Assembly: GCA_019925105.1 (NCBI GenBank)
Contig: JAHGAU010000037.1
Location: 62,001-126,000, forward strand
Reading direction: 5' to 3'
Source of the DNA: Niebla homalea
Taxonomy: Eukaryota; Ascomycota; Lecanoromycetes; Lecanorales; Ramalinaceae
DNA length: 64,000 bases
This document shows, piece by piece, positions 11,662-24,624 of this stretch; within the stretch, counting starts at the first letter, position 1, and the number at the start of each line of letters is the position of its first letter. The notes beneath the pieces are model-generated. The model worked only from the letters and a program-made list of their open reading frames with translations, was not told the DNA's origin and ran no database searches. The translations under genes and the position numbers were made by a program.

Positions 11662-12190
11662 CATATCCAGAAACAGCTGCTTTGGGCCCTTCCCCTTCAG
11701 CACCGCCCTCTGTTCTCACCCTAATGACCTTCTCGTCGTTTCTGCTCCCTTTACTCCATCCTCTCTGCGACCTCTCGTTATTCGTATAAGCCCTTGATTG
11801 CTTTCCCGGGCTTTTGTGGTGATCGCGACCTTACAGGTCTCATATCCAGAAATAGCTGCTCTGGGCCCTTCCCCTTCAGCACCGCCGTTCCTTCTCACCC
11901 CTAAGTATGACCTTCTTGTCGTTCCTGCTCTCTTTGCTCCATCCTCTCTGCGACCTCTCGTTTTTCGTATAAGCCCTTGGTTGCTTTCCCGGGCTTCTGT
12001 GGTAATCCCGACCTTACAGGTCTCATATCCAGAAATAGCTGCTTTGGGCCCTTCCCCTTCAGCACCGCCATCCCTTCTCACCCCTAATGACCTTCTTGTC
12101 GTTTCTGCTCCCTTTGCTCCATCCTCGCCGCGACCCTTCGTTGTTCTTGCTTCCCGGGCTTTTGTACTAATCCCGACCTTACGGGCCTCG
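11662..12190. repeat. Three tandem copies of a ~180-bp unit
   Basis: Units begin with CATATCCAGAAA at 11662, 11841 and 12024 (179 and 183 bp; the third is shorter at its right end). They share CTTTGGGCCCTTCCCCTTCA and CGGGCTTTTGTGGT-like blocks with scattered transitions. The array lies upstream of the minus-strand gene ending at 11027. A spurious minus-strand frame runs through it because 183 is divisible by 3. Confidence 0.9.
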
Positions 12191-12240
12191 CATTTCGTGA
12201 TCTTCGTTTTACAGGTTAAGCTAGAAAGGTCGCCTCAATA

Positions 12241-13010
12241 GACGTCGCGCATTTCCTGGCTTTGGATGTGTTACTGCCTACCTAGACGCTATACCCGCTG
12301 GTTTCGGGGCTTGAAACCCAGGATATTTATGTACTAGGTCGATGAGGCAGACTTAAGGCGAAGATCATCTATATGACTTAAGCGCTCGGCCGTGGACGAC
12401 GACTTTGGCGATAATGGACCCGCTTGACTTTGCCGTCGGCCTCGAAACAGCTGTACCTCTATCTACAGCAGCAGAAGCCGGAGACTATAATCGCAATATC
12501 AACGATGGGATCCCGAGCTGGCTGCTTCCTTCCATCGACATGTCCCGAGAATAGGGTGTCCAAGAAAGAACAATAATACCACGGCCGCGAAATGTAAAGG
12601 AGTCTTATACCCATTCTTCTAGGGCGTTATCGTTAACCTTCTCGGCCTCGTGGCCCCCCCACTTCTCCTCGCCCGCGCTTTTCGCCCTCCTTCACCGTCG
12701 CTTTTACATGCCTTGTCCTCACCCTTACCCTTACTGTTTTCTGTTCAATAAGCTTATAACCTACTGCACCGGCATCTGGTGGGTAGACAGGATAAAATGG
12801 GAGACGGAAGATAAGCTGAGCTCGGGCATTTATACACTTTAATCCCTTCCGATTAACGTTAATGACTCCGGTCAGCCTCCTCCACCAACCTTTTGTACTA
12901 AGCCGGAAGGCCATGGACATAACCCCCAGATTCCCCGCCTGCTATACTAGTAGTTACGGCGGGCCATAGGGAGGAAGAGGACAGTGCGGAATTTAAAATT
13001 TAGAAAATCA
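12241..13010. other. No recognisable gene
   Basis: Unique sequence of normal composition. A minus-strand frame of 95 codons near 12633-12920 has no recognisable domain and a low-complexity Arg/Gly end, so I do not support it as a gene. Confidence 0.4.
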
Positions 13011-13109
13011 AATGTCCCATTCATATGCAAATTTTTACTACACTTTATTGTATGTTTCTCTACCTGATTTCTACACTTTATCACCTTCATCACCTTCATC
13101 ACCATTGCT

Positions 13110-13147
<38 letters not shown>

Positions 13148-13809
13148 CTGCACCCTCACCTGCACCCTCACCTGCACCCTCACTTGCACCCTCACTTACC
13201 ACCCTTACCACCCTCACTTGCACCCTCACTTACCACCCTTACCACCCTTACTTACACCCTCACCCTTAACCTCCTTATCGCCCTTATTACCCTTTATCAC
13301 CCGCACCTTTAACTGCACCCTCACCTGCGCCCTTACCTGTACCCTCACCCTTACCTGTACCCTCACCCTTACCTGTACCCTCAACCTTACCTGTACCCTT
13401 ACCCTTATTACCTTTAATCTCACCTTTATTCTCACCCTCACCTGTACCTCCACCCTTATTACCTTTACGCTCACCCTTATTACCTTCATCACCCTTATTA
13501 CCCTTATTACCCTCATCACCCTTATCACCCTTATCACCCTTATCACCCGCACCTTCAACTATACCTTCAACGGCACCCTTACCTGCACCCTCACCCTCAC
13601 CTTCATTACCTTTACCTTCACCTTCTCACCCTCGACCTCCTCATCGCCCTTATTACCCTCATCACCCTCACCACCCTCACCACCCTCACCCTCACCCTCA
13701 CCCTCACCTTTATCATCACCTGCACCCTCATTGAGCTGAGGAACAGGTATCGGACTTGGTGGCCTCACCTGCACCATCACCTGCACCCTGACCCTCACCC
13801 TTATCACCT

Positions 13810-13879
<70 letters not shown>

Positions 13880-14760
13880 CCTCACCTGTAACTTCACCCT
13901 TATCACCTTCACGCTCACCCTTCTTACCTTCATCACCCTTACCACCCTCACTTGCAGCCTCACCTATCCCCCCTCACTTACCACTCTTGGCTATTACCAC
14001 CCTAATTACCTTTCGTACTCCCCACTTTCACTACTTGCCAACCTTATTATTTACGACGCGTTTTACTTTTTAACTTAATATTAAGGCTGGTAAAAGTAAT
14101 AATAAGGTTATCATAAGTAAAAATAATATCGTACGTTAATAAGGGTGAAAATGGTAAGGGCGATTAAGCTATTACCACCCTCATCACCATTCTTACTCCC
14201 CACTTTCACTACTTGCCAACCTTACTACTTACGACGCTTATTACTTTTAACCCGATATTAAGGCTGAGTAATAAATATAATAATAAGGTTAATGTTAATA
14301 AAGTGATATTATACGTTAATAAGGGTAAAGGTGGTAAGGGTAATTAAGGTGATAAGGGTGAGCGTGAAGGTAATAAGGGTAAAGGTATAAGTGAGGGTCC
14401 AAGTGAGGGTACAAGTCAGGGTGCAAGTAAGGGTATAAGTGAGGGTGCAAAGGAGGGTGTAAGTGGTGGAGGTGTAATTGTTGAGGGTGAGGGTGCAGAT
14501 GAGAGTGCAGGTGAGGGTGCAGGTGAAGGTGTAAGTGAAGGTGGAGCTTACAACGGTGAGCTTACGACGGTGAGCTTGCGACGGCAATATGAACGCAGCA
14601 GTAAGCTTGCGACAGCAGTCTGGATACAGCAGCGGCTCTGGACATAGAAGTGTAGGAACCAGGAATGATTTTAAGAAACGTGTATGAAGCGGGCAATACG
14701 GCGTGTTTAGTATATAATTAAGGTATTTACTCAGGAATATATGGTATAGGAAGGGTAATA
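13011..14760. repeat. Palindromic minisatellite cassette pair, copy 2
   Basis: A plus-strand head (about 13020-13080) leads into a C-rich array (13080-13970, CACCCT / TTACCCTCA units with a CACTCT run at 13818-13878). A central doublet follows, then a G-rich array (14340-14560). The same head appears inverted at 14560-14760, where its minus strand matches 39600-39740 (shared CTGCTGTCG and CACCGTCGTAAG). The whole block is therefore an imperfect inverted repeat of about 1.7 kb. It ends exactly where the TIR element at 14761 begins. Composition is not RIP-shifted, although the neighbour is. Confidence 0.8.
13985..14345. repeat. ~180-bp tandem doublet at the cassette centre
   Basis: 13985-14165 and 14170-14345 are copies of one unit. 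Both begin CTATTACCACCCT, contain CCCCACTTTCACTACTTGCC and end near GGTGGTAAGGG. Each unit is itself roughly palindromic, since its two ends are complementary. It marks the switch from the C-rich to the G-rich arm. Confidence 0.8.
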
Positions 14761-16370
14761 CGGATCGTGGCACTAAAAGTCCTGGAGTACGCTAAAACTC
14801 GGACCGGAAAAACCATTAAGCCGAAGTTTTTTTTTGTTTTTTTTTTTGGTAATCCACACTGTCTGCACGTTTTAATCCTATTACATATACGTTTTAATCA
14901 CCAACAATAAGGCAAAAAAGGTATAAAGTGGCCCTTAAGAGTAAAGTAAGGGCTTTACGAAAGGGTAAGTAAATTACAGTTTAAAATACCGAACGCTTAA
15001 AATATTAATTACGATTTAAGCCTTAAGCTTTAAGTACTTATACTTATTAAGTATTTCCTTTTAAAAAGTTAATTTAAAGTTATTAAGATAATAAAGTAAA
15101 TTACGGGATTTTTAAATTAATTAATTTATTGTTATAAAAGTTAAGTTTGTATTTAAGATTTTAATTTAAAGGTTTTACTTTACTTTTACCTCTTTTATAT
15201 TAAAGATATAAATCGGCCAGGAAAACCTATAAAAATTATACTTCAGGTTTAAGAGAAGATATATATTAATATACGGAAAGACCGTAATATACGAAAGATA
15301 ATAATAATTTAATATACACTTAAAGTAAGTTTATTTATAATAATAACGTTAAAGGTTTTTAATATTAATAAATTCCAGTTTTATAAAACGATAAAAAAAA
15401 CTAAGTCTTATAACTATAATAATACGGGAACGGCTTATATAGGCTTTTAAGCTTAAAGATTAAACGTTAAAAGATTAAAAAAATATTATTTAAAGTAATA
15501 AAACTAATATATTATTAAACGTATAACGGGGTAAAGTATACGTTTAATATACTTTAAATAAAATAAATAATTTAAAGGGAAATAGGATTATTTTAATTAA
15601 TAACGGTATCCTAAATTTTTATAAAAGCAATTATTTAATAATAATAAATAAAATACTTAAAGTTTATATTTTAAGGTTATTATAATTATAATTATAAAAA
15701 GCCTTATTATATATAAAAACTTAAAATAATTACGGAAAAGAAAAAATATACTTATAATTTAAACGTTTTTAATATACGGCTTAAACTTAAGAAATAAATT
15801 AAATAAAAACTTAATATTACGATATAATAAATAAACCTATATAAATTTATAATTAGAACGGAAGAAGAATAACGATAAATAACGGGACCCCAGAAATCAA
15901 AAACGATATACGCGTATATAACTTAAGTAATAATAAGGATAATATTTTAAATACGATAAACGGAAGCGGAATAATAATAAAAATAAAAAGGGAGGAAGGG
16001 CAAGCGGCCCAGGTTAATAGGAATAATAATAAGTTATATAAATAACGCAATAAATATAAAATAAAAAGGCCTTAAATCGAATAAAGAGCTTATAATTAAT
16101 AAAATACGTATAAAGGGACGCGTATAACGTATAAAGATATTATTATAAAGGGTAATAAATAAAGGGCAGAGGGGACGAAGACGGTATACGGGGACGGATA
16201 AAGGGTAAGCGGAGGCGTAAAAGGCCTTATTAAATATATATAAATTAAAAGAAAACTAAATAAAAATAAAGAAATATTAAATAAATAAGAATAAATTATA
16301 AAAAGAAATAATTATTAAATACGCGGGGGAAAAATAAAAAAGAGGAAACGGTAAAAGCGTTAAAAGGCCT

Positions 16371-16531
16371 CCTTTGTTGGTGTAGGGACCAAAAAGTGTG
16401 ATAATGTATGAATGATGATTCTACCTGAATGCAGATGGGATCCTAAGGATCATCTGTCCTCTACGTACAAAAGTGTCCTACACCTATGAATGCTCCCGCG
16501 TATCCCCCATGCTATGTATGCACATAACATC
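16371..16531. other. Non-RIP, GC-normal island inside the AT-rich block
   Basis: About 160 bp of balanced composition embedded in RIP-shifted sequence. It holds a hairpin at 16432-16456 (arms CAGAT/ATCTG around GATCCTAAGGATC) and an inverted pair GGTGTAGG (16379) / CCTACACC (16477). There is no open frame. It is probably an insertion later than the RIP episode, such as a small SINE- or MITE-like element. I find no clear target duplication. Confidence 0.5.
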
Positions 16532-16599
16532 CTTATAACTATATAGAAAAATATTATATTAAAAACTTAACCGATATTATAAATTAAGCTATAAGGAGT

Positions 16600-19500
16600 A
16601 AAAGACTTTTATATAAATACGGGGAGAGGTTTAAGGGAGTTAAAGAAATTACGTAAAGCTTAAAAAATAATAATAAAAACGTTAATAAACGGAGGTAAAA
16701 GGAGATAAAAAGGATACGTATAAAATAAGGAAGCAACGGGAAAAGCTTTAAAAAAGGGAGCGGGGATAAACTAAATAATAAAAATTATAAGGGCGACGCC
16801 GGTATTAATAATAAAAAAAATAAAAGCAAAAAAGAAGGCGGCGGTATTAAAGAAGGTAAGGATAATAACCGTATAATTATTAAGCGAGAAAAAGAAAAAT
16901 ATAATAATAAAAATAAACCCGCTATAATTAATAAAAACGTTTAAGGTTATAAAAAATTTATTAATAGGACAAATTATTATAATACGTAAATTATAAAACG
17001 GGGATATCCTCCTTAATATAGTTTTATTAAAAACGAAAAAAAGGTTAAAAAAATCGAAGGGATAAGCCGGTAAAAAGGGGTATAAGATAATAAAGGTATT
17101 AAGGTAATCCTTTATTATCGTAATAAATAGGATATATTTAATAAAATTTATAAAAAAAGAAAAGGAAATTACCTTAAAGCGGATAAAAAAGGAGAATATA
17201 ATCCTTTATTTTAAGCTAGAAATCATTAATTATAGTTTCTTTTTTATAATAAAGAGGTTAAACGCCTTTAATTATATAAAAAGATATTTTACGGTTATTT
17301 TAAGCGTAACGTTAATAAGGATATATAATGATATTTTCAATAAAAAGGTAATAAAAAGTAAATCTTTTAAATTAATGAAACCTTAAAATCGGACAGCGGA
17401 TATTTATTAATATTTTAAATATTAAGGATATAAATATATTACTATAAAGTACCTTAATAATATAAAATACGCGGTATATACCGAAGGATATAATACGTAT
17501 AAATACGTTAACTTAATAATAAAAGGCCTAACGAAGAACGCGTTAAAATACGCGGCGTATAATAATAGTAATTACTTAACGTAAAACTTATAATATACGG
17601 TAAAAGCAAAGGAAACTTAACGTAAAAAGATTAAAATAACAATTAAGGTTTAACGTTATAATTCGTATAAATTTAAACCGGCGAAATAATTAAAAACGGT
17701 CTTAAGACGTAAATAAAGCTTATTAAATAAAAAAGGGTAAAACGCGGTAATTAATACCGTAAAGAAAAGGAAACTTATAACGATATTAACCTTTAAGGTT
17801 AATTACTTAATCGGGATTATTATCATAATAAAAAGATTAGAATAAATAACGCTTAATTTTAAAAAGAAATTATTTATATAAATAAAAGTTAATAAAAAGA
17901 GCCCGACGGACGTTAATATTTAATATATTTACGTTTTTAGGGGTAATATAGTATAACGTATATAAAGAAATAATTAAAATTATAATATTAATATTTAAAT
18001 TTAAGGAAATAAAGGATATTAATATTATAGCGATATAAAAGTTATTATATAGTCTATATACCTACTTTTTAATTAACCCGGGAGATGGTTTATATTTAGC
18101 CTTTAAGGGTAATAAAATAATACGGACGTATTTCTTTATTAATAAGAAGTTAAATATAAATAATTAAGATATTATTTATTACGGAGGGAATTTATATATA
18201 TTTTAAATTATATAAGAAAAGGATATTAAAGGTAACTTAAATATTTATAATACATATAATCCGTTATTAATTAATAAGAAAAAACCCTTTATAATCCTAT
18301 TGCTTAAGGATATTATAATTATATTTAATAAGTACCTTTTAATAAAAAACTTTAATCTTTATTACGTTTAATAGAATAAAAACGGTTATATAATTAATTA
18401 TATTAAATTTAAGGAACTATTAATAATTATTATATAATTTAACTTTATATTATTAATATTAAAAGGGGCTATTATATAAGAAAACTATAAGTTTAAAACC
18501 ATAATTAATTTAATATTTAATTCGGAAAATATTATTAACTTAATTATAATATATAGACCTTAAGAAAATTTAAAATATGGTTTAAATTACGTCCCGATAT
18601 AAACGATCTTGGACTAGTCCATTAACGTAATTCCGTTTTTATTATTTAAATAAACGTAAAAAATAATTAAAGAAATTAAAGTATTTATAAAAGTAATAAA
18701 AATAATATTTTAATTAACGGAGCTCCCCCGGCTTAATAATAAGAAATAGATCGACCGTTTTATAAAGCGGGTAATAAAGGTTTTAAATAAAGTAATTAAC
18801 GTTATAATCTTAATAATAAAGCCGTCTTAAAAAGTTAAAACTTGTTAAAATAAGAAGTATATAGAAGTAATTATAAAGGTAAAAACGCTTATAAAATAAA
18901 CTATTAAATATAGGAACCGGGAAACGTTTTAATAATTGAAAAAACTTAAGAAAAAAAAAAAGGAGAAAATTATCCGGAAGGTTAAGTAAATATACTTCCG
19001 GGCTATAGTATATAACTTAACGGTTTTTTTTTATAATATTTAAAAGCTAATAAAATATGGTAAGGAATAAAGTAAGAAACTTAAATTTATCCTTAAGTTT
19101 TTACCTTTAAAAAGATTAAATAATATAATAATAAATATTTTTAACGGTAAAATTAAAACTTTTAAAGGGGCGTTTTTTCCCCCGTTACTGGAAGTTAACC
19201 TAATAAATATTAACGGTATAATATATCCTAAATTAATAATAATAAATAAGGTAATAATTTAGGAGATAATAATTAAAACGATTAATAAATTAAAGAAAAA
19301 TAAAACCCCCGGATTTAACGGTATATTAAATAGGTTTTTATTTATAATAACGTTACTTTTTAAAGAGGTTTTTATTTACTTATTTTAAGTTTATTTTAAT
19401 ATAAAATATTACCCTTATAAATTTAAGGAAATTAAGATAATTATCCTTAAGAAGCTAGTTAAATTAAATTACTTAAAAATAAAATCATATAAACCTATAA

Positions 19501-21810
19501 TACTCCTTTATATATTAAAAAAGGCTTTAAAAACAATAATTATAAAGATCTTAAGTAATTACGTAGAAAAATATAGGTTACTCCCTAATTAATAAATAAA
19601 AGTAAAAAGAAAACGGTTAACGGAGACGGCTTTTAAAGGCTTAATTAATAATATATATACGGTATAAAGTTATTAAAAGAAATACGTTATAAGTCTTCTT
19701 TTTTTAAATATTATAAAGGCATTTAATAAAATAAATTATTAAAGGTTACTATATAATTTACGGAAAAAAAGGGTTTTATTTTTCCTTATAAATTAAATAA
19801 AAAGTTTCCTAAGTAATTAAGCAATATTAATTAACTTAAAATAAAAAATAAATATAATAAAGCCCGTAATAATAAAGATTCCTTAAGGGTTATTTATTTC
19901 CTTAATCTTATTTTTATTTTTTAACGGCTTATTTATTAAAAACTTAATAAAGTTAAAATAAAAGATTTAAGTAAAAGGCTTTATTAATAATATTTATTTT
20001 TTAGTTTATAATACGTTTATTTATATAAATTATTTAAAGTTAAAATAAACTTATAAAGTTTATTTACGATAAGTAAAAATATATAAAATTTAATTCGCCT
20101 TATATAAGTATAAGCTTATCTATATAATAAGGAGCTTAAAGTTATACGATATAATAATTATAATAGACTTAAATAATATAATAATAAAACCGGAAGTTAA
20201 TATTAAGGTATTCGGTTTATAAATTAATAGGAAATTAAATTAAAAAAACTATATAAGAAAGGTTTAAAAGAAAATAATTTTATAAAAAAGGGGCTTTACT
20301 TACCTTACGGCGTTAACGTAAAAAGTTACTTTATAGAAAGTTAAAACCGTTTACCAGGCGGTTATAAAGTTTATAATAACGTATATAATAGTTATTTAAT
20401 ACGTATTTAAAAGTATACTTAAATATAAAAAAAAGCCCGTCCGGTAATTATAAAAGGTTTAAAACCGATATTTAAAAGTAATAAATAAAGTATATAAAGC
20501 GATTTCCGTCCCGGTATTAGAATCCGAGGTCTTTATATTATTAATAAAGCTGGCCTTAAATTAAATAATTATTTAAGCGAAACTTAAAAAGGGTATAAAC
20601 TTAATTACGTTAATAAGAAATGAACGTATTTATTAAAATTATAAAAGGCCTTAAATAAAAAAGCGTAAAAAAAAGGTACTTACCCCCCCCACGGAAATTA
20701 AATTAAAATAAGCTAAAAAAGAAATTAACTTAATTTACGTTTAAGAAGTTAACGTAAGAGTATATAAATTCTTACTTAAAGCGAAAATAGTAAAAAAGAA
20801 AAAAACCATAAAAGTAAAGTTAATAACGATTACCTTATAAACTAAAAAAAGGTAAATAAAGTATTAACGTAAATATAAAGAATCGATCCCTTAAGGGTAA
20901 CGGTACCCGGCGCTAGATAACAATAAGGTTATTAATAAGCATCTTTAGCGTTATAAAATTATAAAGAAAAGTAATAACGTATTAATAATTTAACTCCGGA
21001 TAAATAAAAACGGCTTAATTTATATCCTTTTTATTATATATACTGATAGCCGGATTAACGTTAACTATAAATATAAATAATGAAAATAGAATATTATATA
21101 CGTATTAATTTCCTATTTATTATTTAAAAAGCGTAAATTAAGATTAATTAGAAAAGTAGAAATTAATAATTATTATTAAATATTTATTAATAAAAAGGGT
21201 ATTAAAATAATTATTAGATTTATAATAATTATAAGCTTATTATTATAATTTAATTTAACCAAAGAAATAAATAAAGTAATTAAAGATTTAATTAAGAAAC
21301 CTTACCGTTAACTTAAGGGTAAAAAATAATAATAGAAAAACTATATTTAATAAAAGGTTAAGGAGGCTATAAATATCGGAGCGGTATAAGAAGCGATATT
21401 ATATTGATTAATAAAGTTATATAAATAAAATAATAATAATATACGTATCGGTAAGGATATTTAATAGTATAATCGGAATTTTGAAATTTTAATATTAAAT
21501 AAACTTATAAGGTAACGGAAAAGTAATAAATTTAAAAATAACCCTTAAGTGGATTTAATCGTAATATTATAGGTTTTCTTAAAAAAAACGTATAAATAAA
21601 TTCCTATTCTTTAAACGGCTATAAATGTTCTTAACTTTTAAGATATAAATAAAGGCTAGATAGATACCGGTTTTTATTCTTAACGTTATAAATATCAGGT
21701 TTTTTTATGGTTATTAATAAGGTTAAATAGCCGAATATTAAGGAACGCCGGAATTAACTTAGTTAAATCCGTAGTATAAATCAATCAATCAATCAAATAA
21801 ACCTATATAA
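16600..21810 (+). mobile_element. Tad1-like LINE retrotransposon, RIP-inactivated
   Basis: Plus-strand translation, reading through RIP stops, gives the expected order. There is an ORF1 zinc-knuckle trace (about 17645-17700). An AP-endonuclease trace follows, with IYNTYNP (about 18240) and a degraded GDFNLHH-type motif (about 18340). Next is GAFFPP..EVNL..INGIIYP (about 19165-19230), a segment typical of Tad1 elements ahead of the reverse transcriptase. The RT has KNKTPGFNGILN (about 19298), the degraded F-x-DD box GFINNIYFLVY (about 19977) and an RNase H trace YTDSRINVN (about 21040). A tail of ATCA units lies at 21780-21797. Dozens of stops are TAA/TAG at former CAA, CAG or TGG codons. The exact 5' end is uncertain. 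Confidence 0.75.
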
Positions 21811-22689
21811 TAAAGGTGGCTTAAAACCTTAATAAAGATTTACGGCTGATACGGGCAAGGTAATACGCGGGGGTAAAAATAATATTAATTAATATTATTA
21901 TTAAAAAAAAGATCCTTAAGCTTAAACTTATCCCTTTTACTTTAAAATATAAAAAGATTAAGTTAAATACCGTAATTTAAGAAGATAAGGTATTTACGTA
22001 TACGTTAAAATACTAAGCCCTTTTTTTTAAGCTATTTAACGTAATTTATTTACCGTAACCGGGAAACTTATTTAATTATAATAAGATTAAGCCTTATTAA
22101 TTATAAATAAAATAATAAATTATTCGGTTTAAAATTCTTTATATACGAGCTTAAATAAAGGTTATATAACTTAAATATTAAAATGAAAAATTTATTTAAG
22201 ATTATATCTAAAAGTAAATTAAATAAATACCTCGTTATATCCAAGAAATCATCGCTTTAAAAAGTAATAATAAATATTATAAAGGCTAAGTAAGTAATAT
22301 ACTTCATTTATATAATTTTAAGCAATAACGGCTAGATTATATTAAGTATAAGAAGTCTTTAAGGGTTTAAAAATATAAACGGATAAGCATAAGGTAGCTA
22401 TACCTAAATAGGTAATAGTGTTAAGTCCTAAGTGAGCTTAAAAGGCCTTATAAAGTATTGAAAAAGGTGATTTTTAAGTATATATGGTGGAAGAATTCCA
22501 AAAAAAAAAAAAAAAAAAGCCAAGACACCGGAAAAACCCTCTACCGAGATTTTAGCGTACTTTAGGACTTTTAGTGTTACGATCCGTAAGGATTTATATA
22601 TTTACTGCGCTTTTAATTTTCTAAATTCCGAATATTATATTATCCTCTTTATACCCTCTGGCCCGTCGTATTAAGCCGCTTTGCCCAAC

Positions 22690-23674
22690 AAAACTTTCCC
22701 TTCAACATCGTAGTAATCTCTCGAGAGCGGGAGGGAGGGAGGGAGGGGTGGTATTTGGATTCCTATTGCTATCGCGACCTTGCGCCCTTACGCCCTTATT
22801 CTACGTATACACCGCTCCGTTCCTGGCCCCAAAAGAGAAAGCAAGAGAGGTCGAGATATTAAGTTCTTATAGCCAATTATACAGTGCCAGGAACCGCTTA
22901 ATACGCTCCTTATTCACTTAAAGGAAGAAGGGAGGTAGAGTTTGGATTTCTATTACCATTACGCTTTTACGCTTTTATACCTTTATTCTATTATATACGC
23001 ACGTATACACGTATATACGCACGTTGATACCATTCCGTTACTTGCCCTATACGAAAAAGCAAGACAGAGAGAGAGAGAGAGAGAGACGTCGTTAACTCTT
23101 ATAGCCGGCTATATAATATAAGGAACTGCTTAATTTATTCCTTTTTTTTAATCGCCTATTTTATTACTTAAAGGAAGGATTATTTTACTACTGCGAAAAT
23201 AAGGGCGTTATAACCTTACGCCTTTATTCTGCTACCTACGTATATATAAAGGTATATACCGTTCCGTTCCTTGCTTTTTACGAGAAAATAAGAGAGAGAA
23301 AAATAGGTTATTAACTTTTATAGCCGGTTATATAATATTAAAAACCGTTTAATATATTCCTTATTTTTAACCTTTTATTTTATTATTTAAGAGAAAAATT
23401 ATTCTTTTATTATTATAAGGATAAAGGCGTTATAACTTTACGTTTTTATTTTATTATTTACGTATATACGAGGTTAAATACCGTTCCGTTCTTGGCCTTA
23501 AACGTATAGGAAAAAAAGAAAAAGAGAGAGTTCCCTGGCTTTTATAGCCGGTTATATAGTGCCAGGAACTATTCAATACGCTTTTTATCCCCGATCGCTT
23601 ATTTTATTACTTAAAGGAAGGATAATTTTATTATTATTATAAGGATAAAGGTATTATAACTTTACGCTTTTATT

Positions 23675-23709
<35 letters not shown>

Positions 23710-24515
23710 TATTTTATTCTTAACCTTAAAAGAGAAAATAAAAAAGATTAAAATATTAAGTTTTTATAACCGGTTATATAACGTTAAGAATGACTTAATA
23801 TATTCTTCCTCTTTAATCGTTTATTTTATTATTTAAAGGAAAAATAATTTTATTATTATAAAGATAAAAATATTATAATTTTACGTTATACTTTTACGCT
23901 TTTATTCTATTACTTATATACGTATATACGTACGTATATATTATTCCGTTTTTAACCTTAAATATATAAGAAAAAGAAAAAATATTTAATTTTTATAGCT
24001 TATTATATAGTGCCAGGAATTGCTTAATTCGCTTTTTATCCTTAATCGCTTATTTAATTACCTAAAAGAAGGATGATTCTGTTGCTGCGAGGATGAGGGC
24101 GTCGCGACCTTACGTTACGCCCTTGCGCCCTTGTTCTGCCACCCACGTACGTACGCACGTACGTATATCCTGTTCCGTTCTTGGCCCCACTCGAGAGAGA
24201 AGGACGTCGTTAACTTTTATAATTACCTATATAGTGCCAGGAATCACTTAATACGCTCTTTATTCACCTGGAGGAAGGAGGGAGCTAGCGTTTAGATTTC
24301 TATTGCCATTACGATTTTACGCCCTTATTCTATTATTTACTTACGCTTATATATACCGTTCCGTTCCGTTCTTAACCTTAAATATATAAGAGAGATAAAG
24401 AGAGAGAAAAAGAGGAAGAAAGAGAGGTACTTGGCTCTCACAGCCGGTTATACAGTGCGAGGAACTGCTCAAGGCGCTCTTTGTCCTTAATCGCCTGTTT
24501 CATCACCTAAAAGAA
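22690..24515 (-). repeat. Eight decayed tandem copies of a gene's 3' end
   Basis: Copies of a ~187-229-bp unit are anchored at about 22869, 23098, 23319, 23541, 23766, 23994, 24216 and 24437 (AGCCGGTTATACAGTGCCAG-like string). The ninth, coding copy is at 24628. Each unit holds the last ~35 codons of the neighbouring minus-strand gene, its stop and downstream sequence (CCGTTCCGTTCTTGGCC, then an AGAGAG run). RIP-type change is weak in the copy next to the gene, strong in copies 2, 3 and 5 and lower again in copies 1, 4 and 6-7. Confidence 0.9.
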
Positions 24516-24624
24516 TTGAGGATAGCCTTTGCTTACTGCCCCCTCCCCTACTCCCCGGGGGAAGCGTTCCGTTCCTGGCCCGACGAGAGAAAGCAAGAGA
24601 GAGACAGAGAGAAGATTCTGGTTC

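Larger units (their letters stand above)
14761..22586. mobile_element. RIP-degraded TIR element with nested insertions
   Basis: Left terminus CGGATCGTGGCACTAAAAGT and right terminus, read inverted, CGGATCGTAACACTAAAAGT match over about 85 bp including an internal poly-T/poly-A tract. TA flanks both ends (14759-14760 and 22587-22588). The core of the terminus is shared with the elements at 9651 and 27650. About 5.2 kb of the interior is a LINE, leaving about 2.5 kb for the host element, a plausible size for a Fot1/pogo-type transposon. Its transposase is too decayed for me to read. The interior is strongly TA-enriched, as expected from RIP. Confidence 0.8.

Noticed and set aside
11174..11797. 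207-codon plus-strand frame
   Set aside because: Runs into the 180-bp tandem array, has no domain or membrane logic, and occupies the likely promoter of the minus-strand gene.
15853..16050. 65-codon minus-strand hydrophobic frame
   Set aside because: Lies in RIP-shifted transposon sequence. Its Leu/Ile/Phe richness comes from AT content.
22499..22586. Poly-A tail of a retroposon
   Set aside because: The A-run is the counterpart of the T-run at 14827-14845 inside matching terminal inverted repeats, so it belongs to the TIR.
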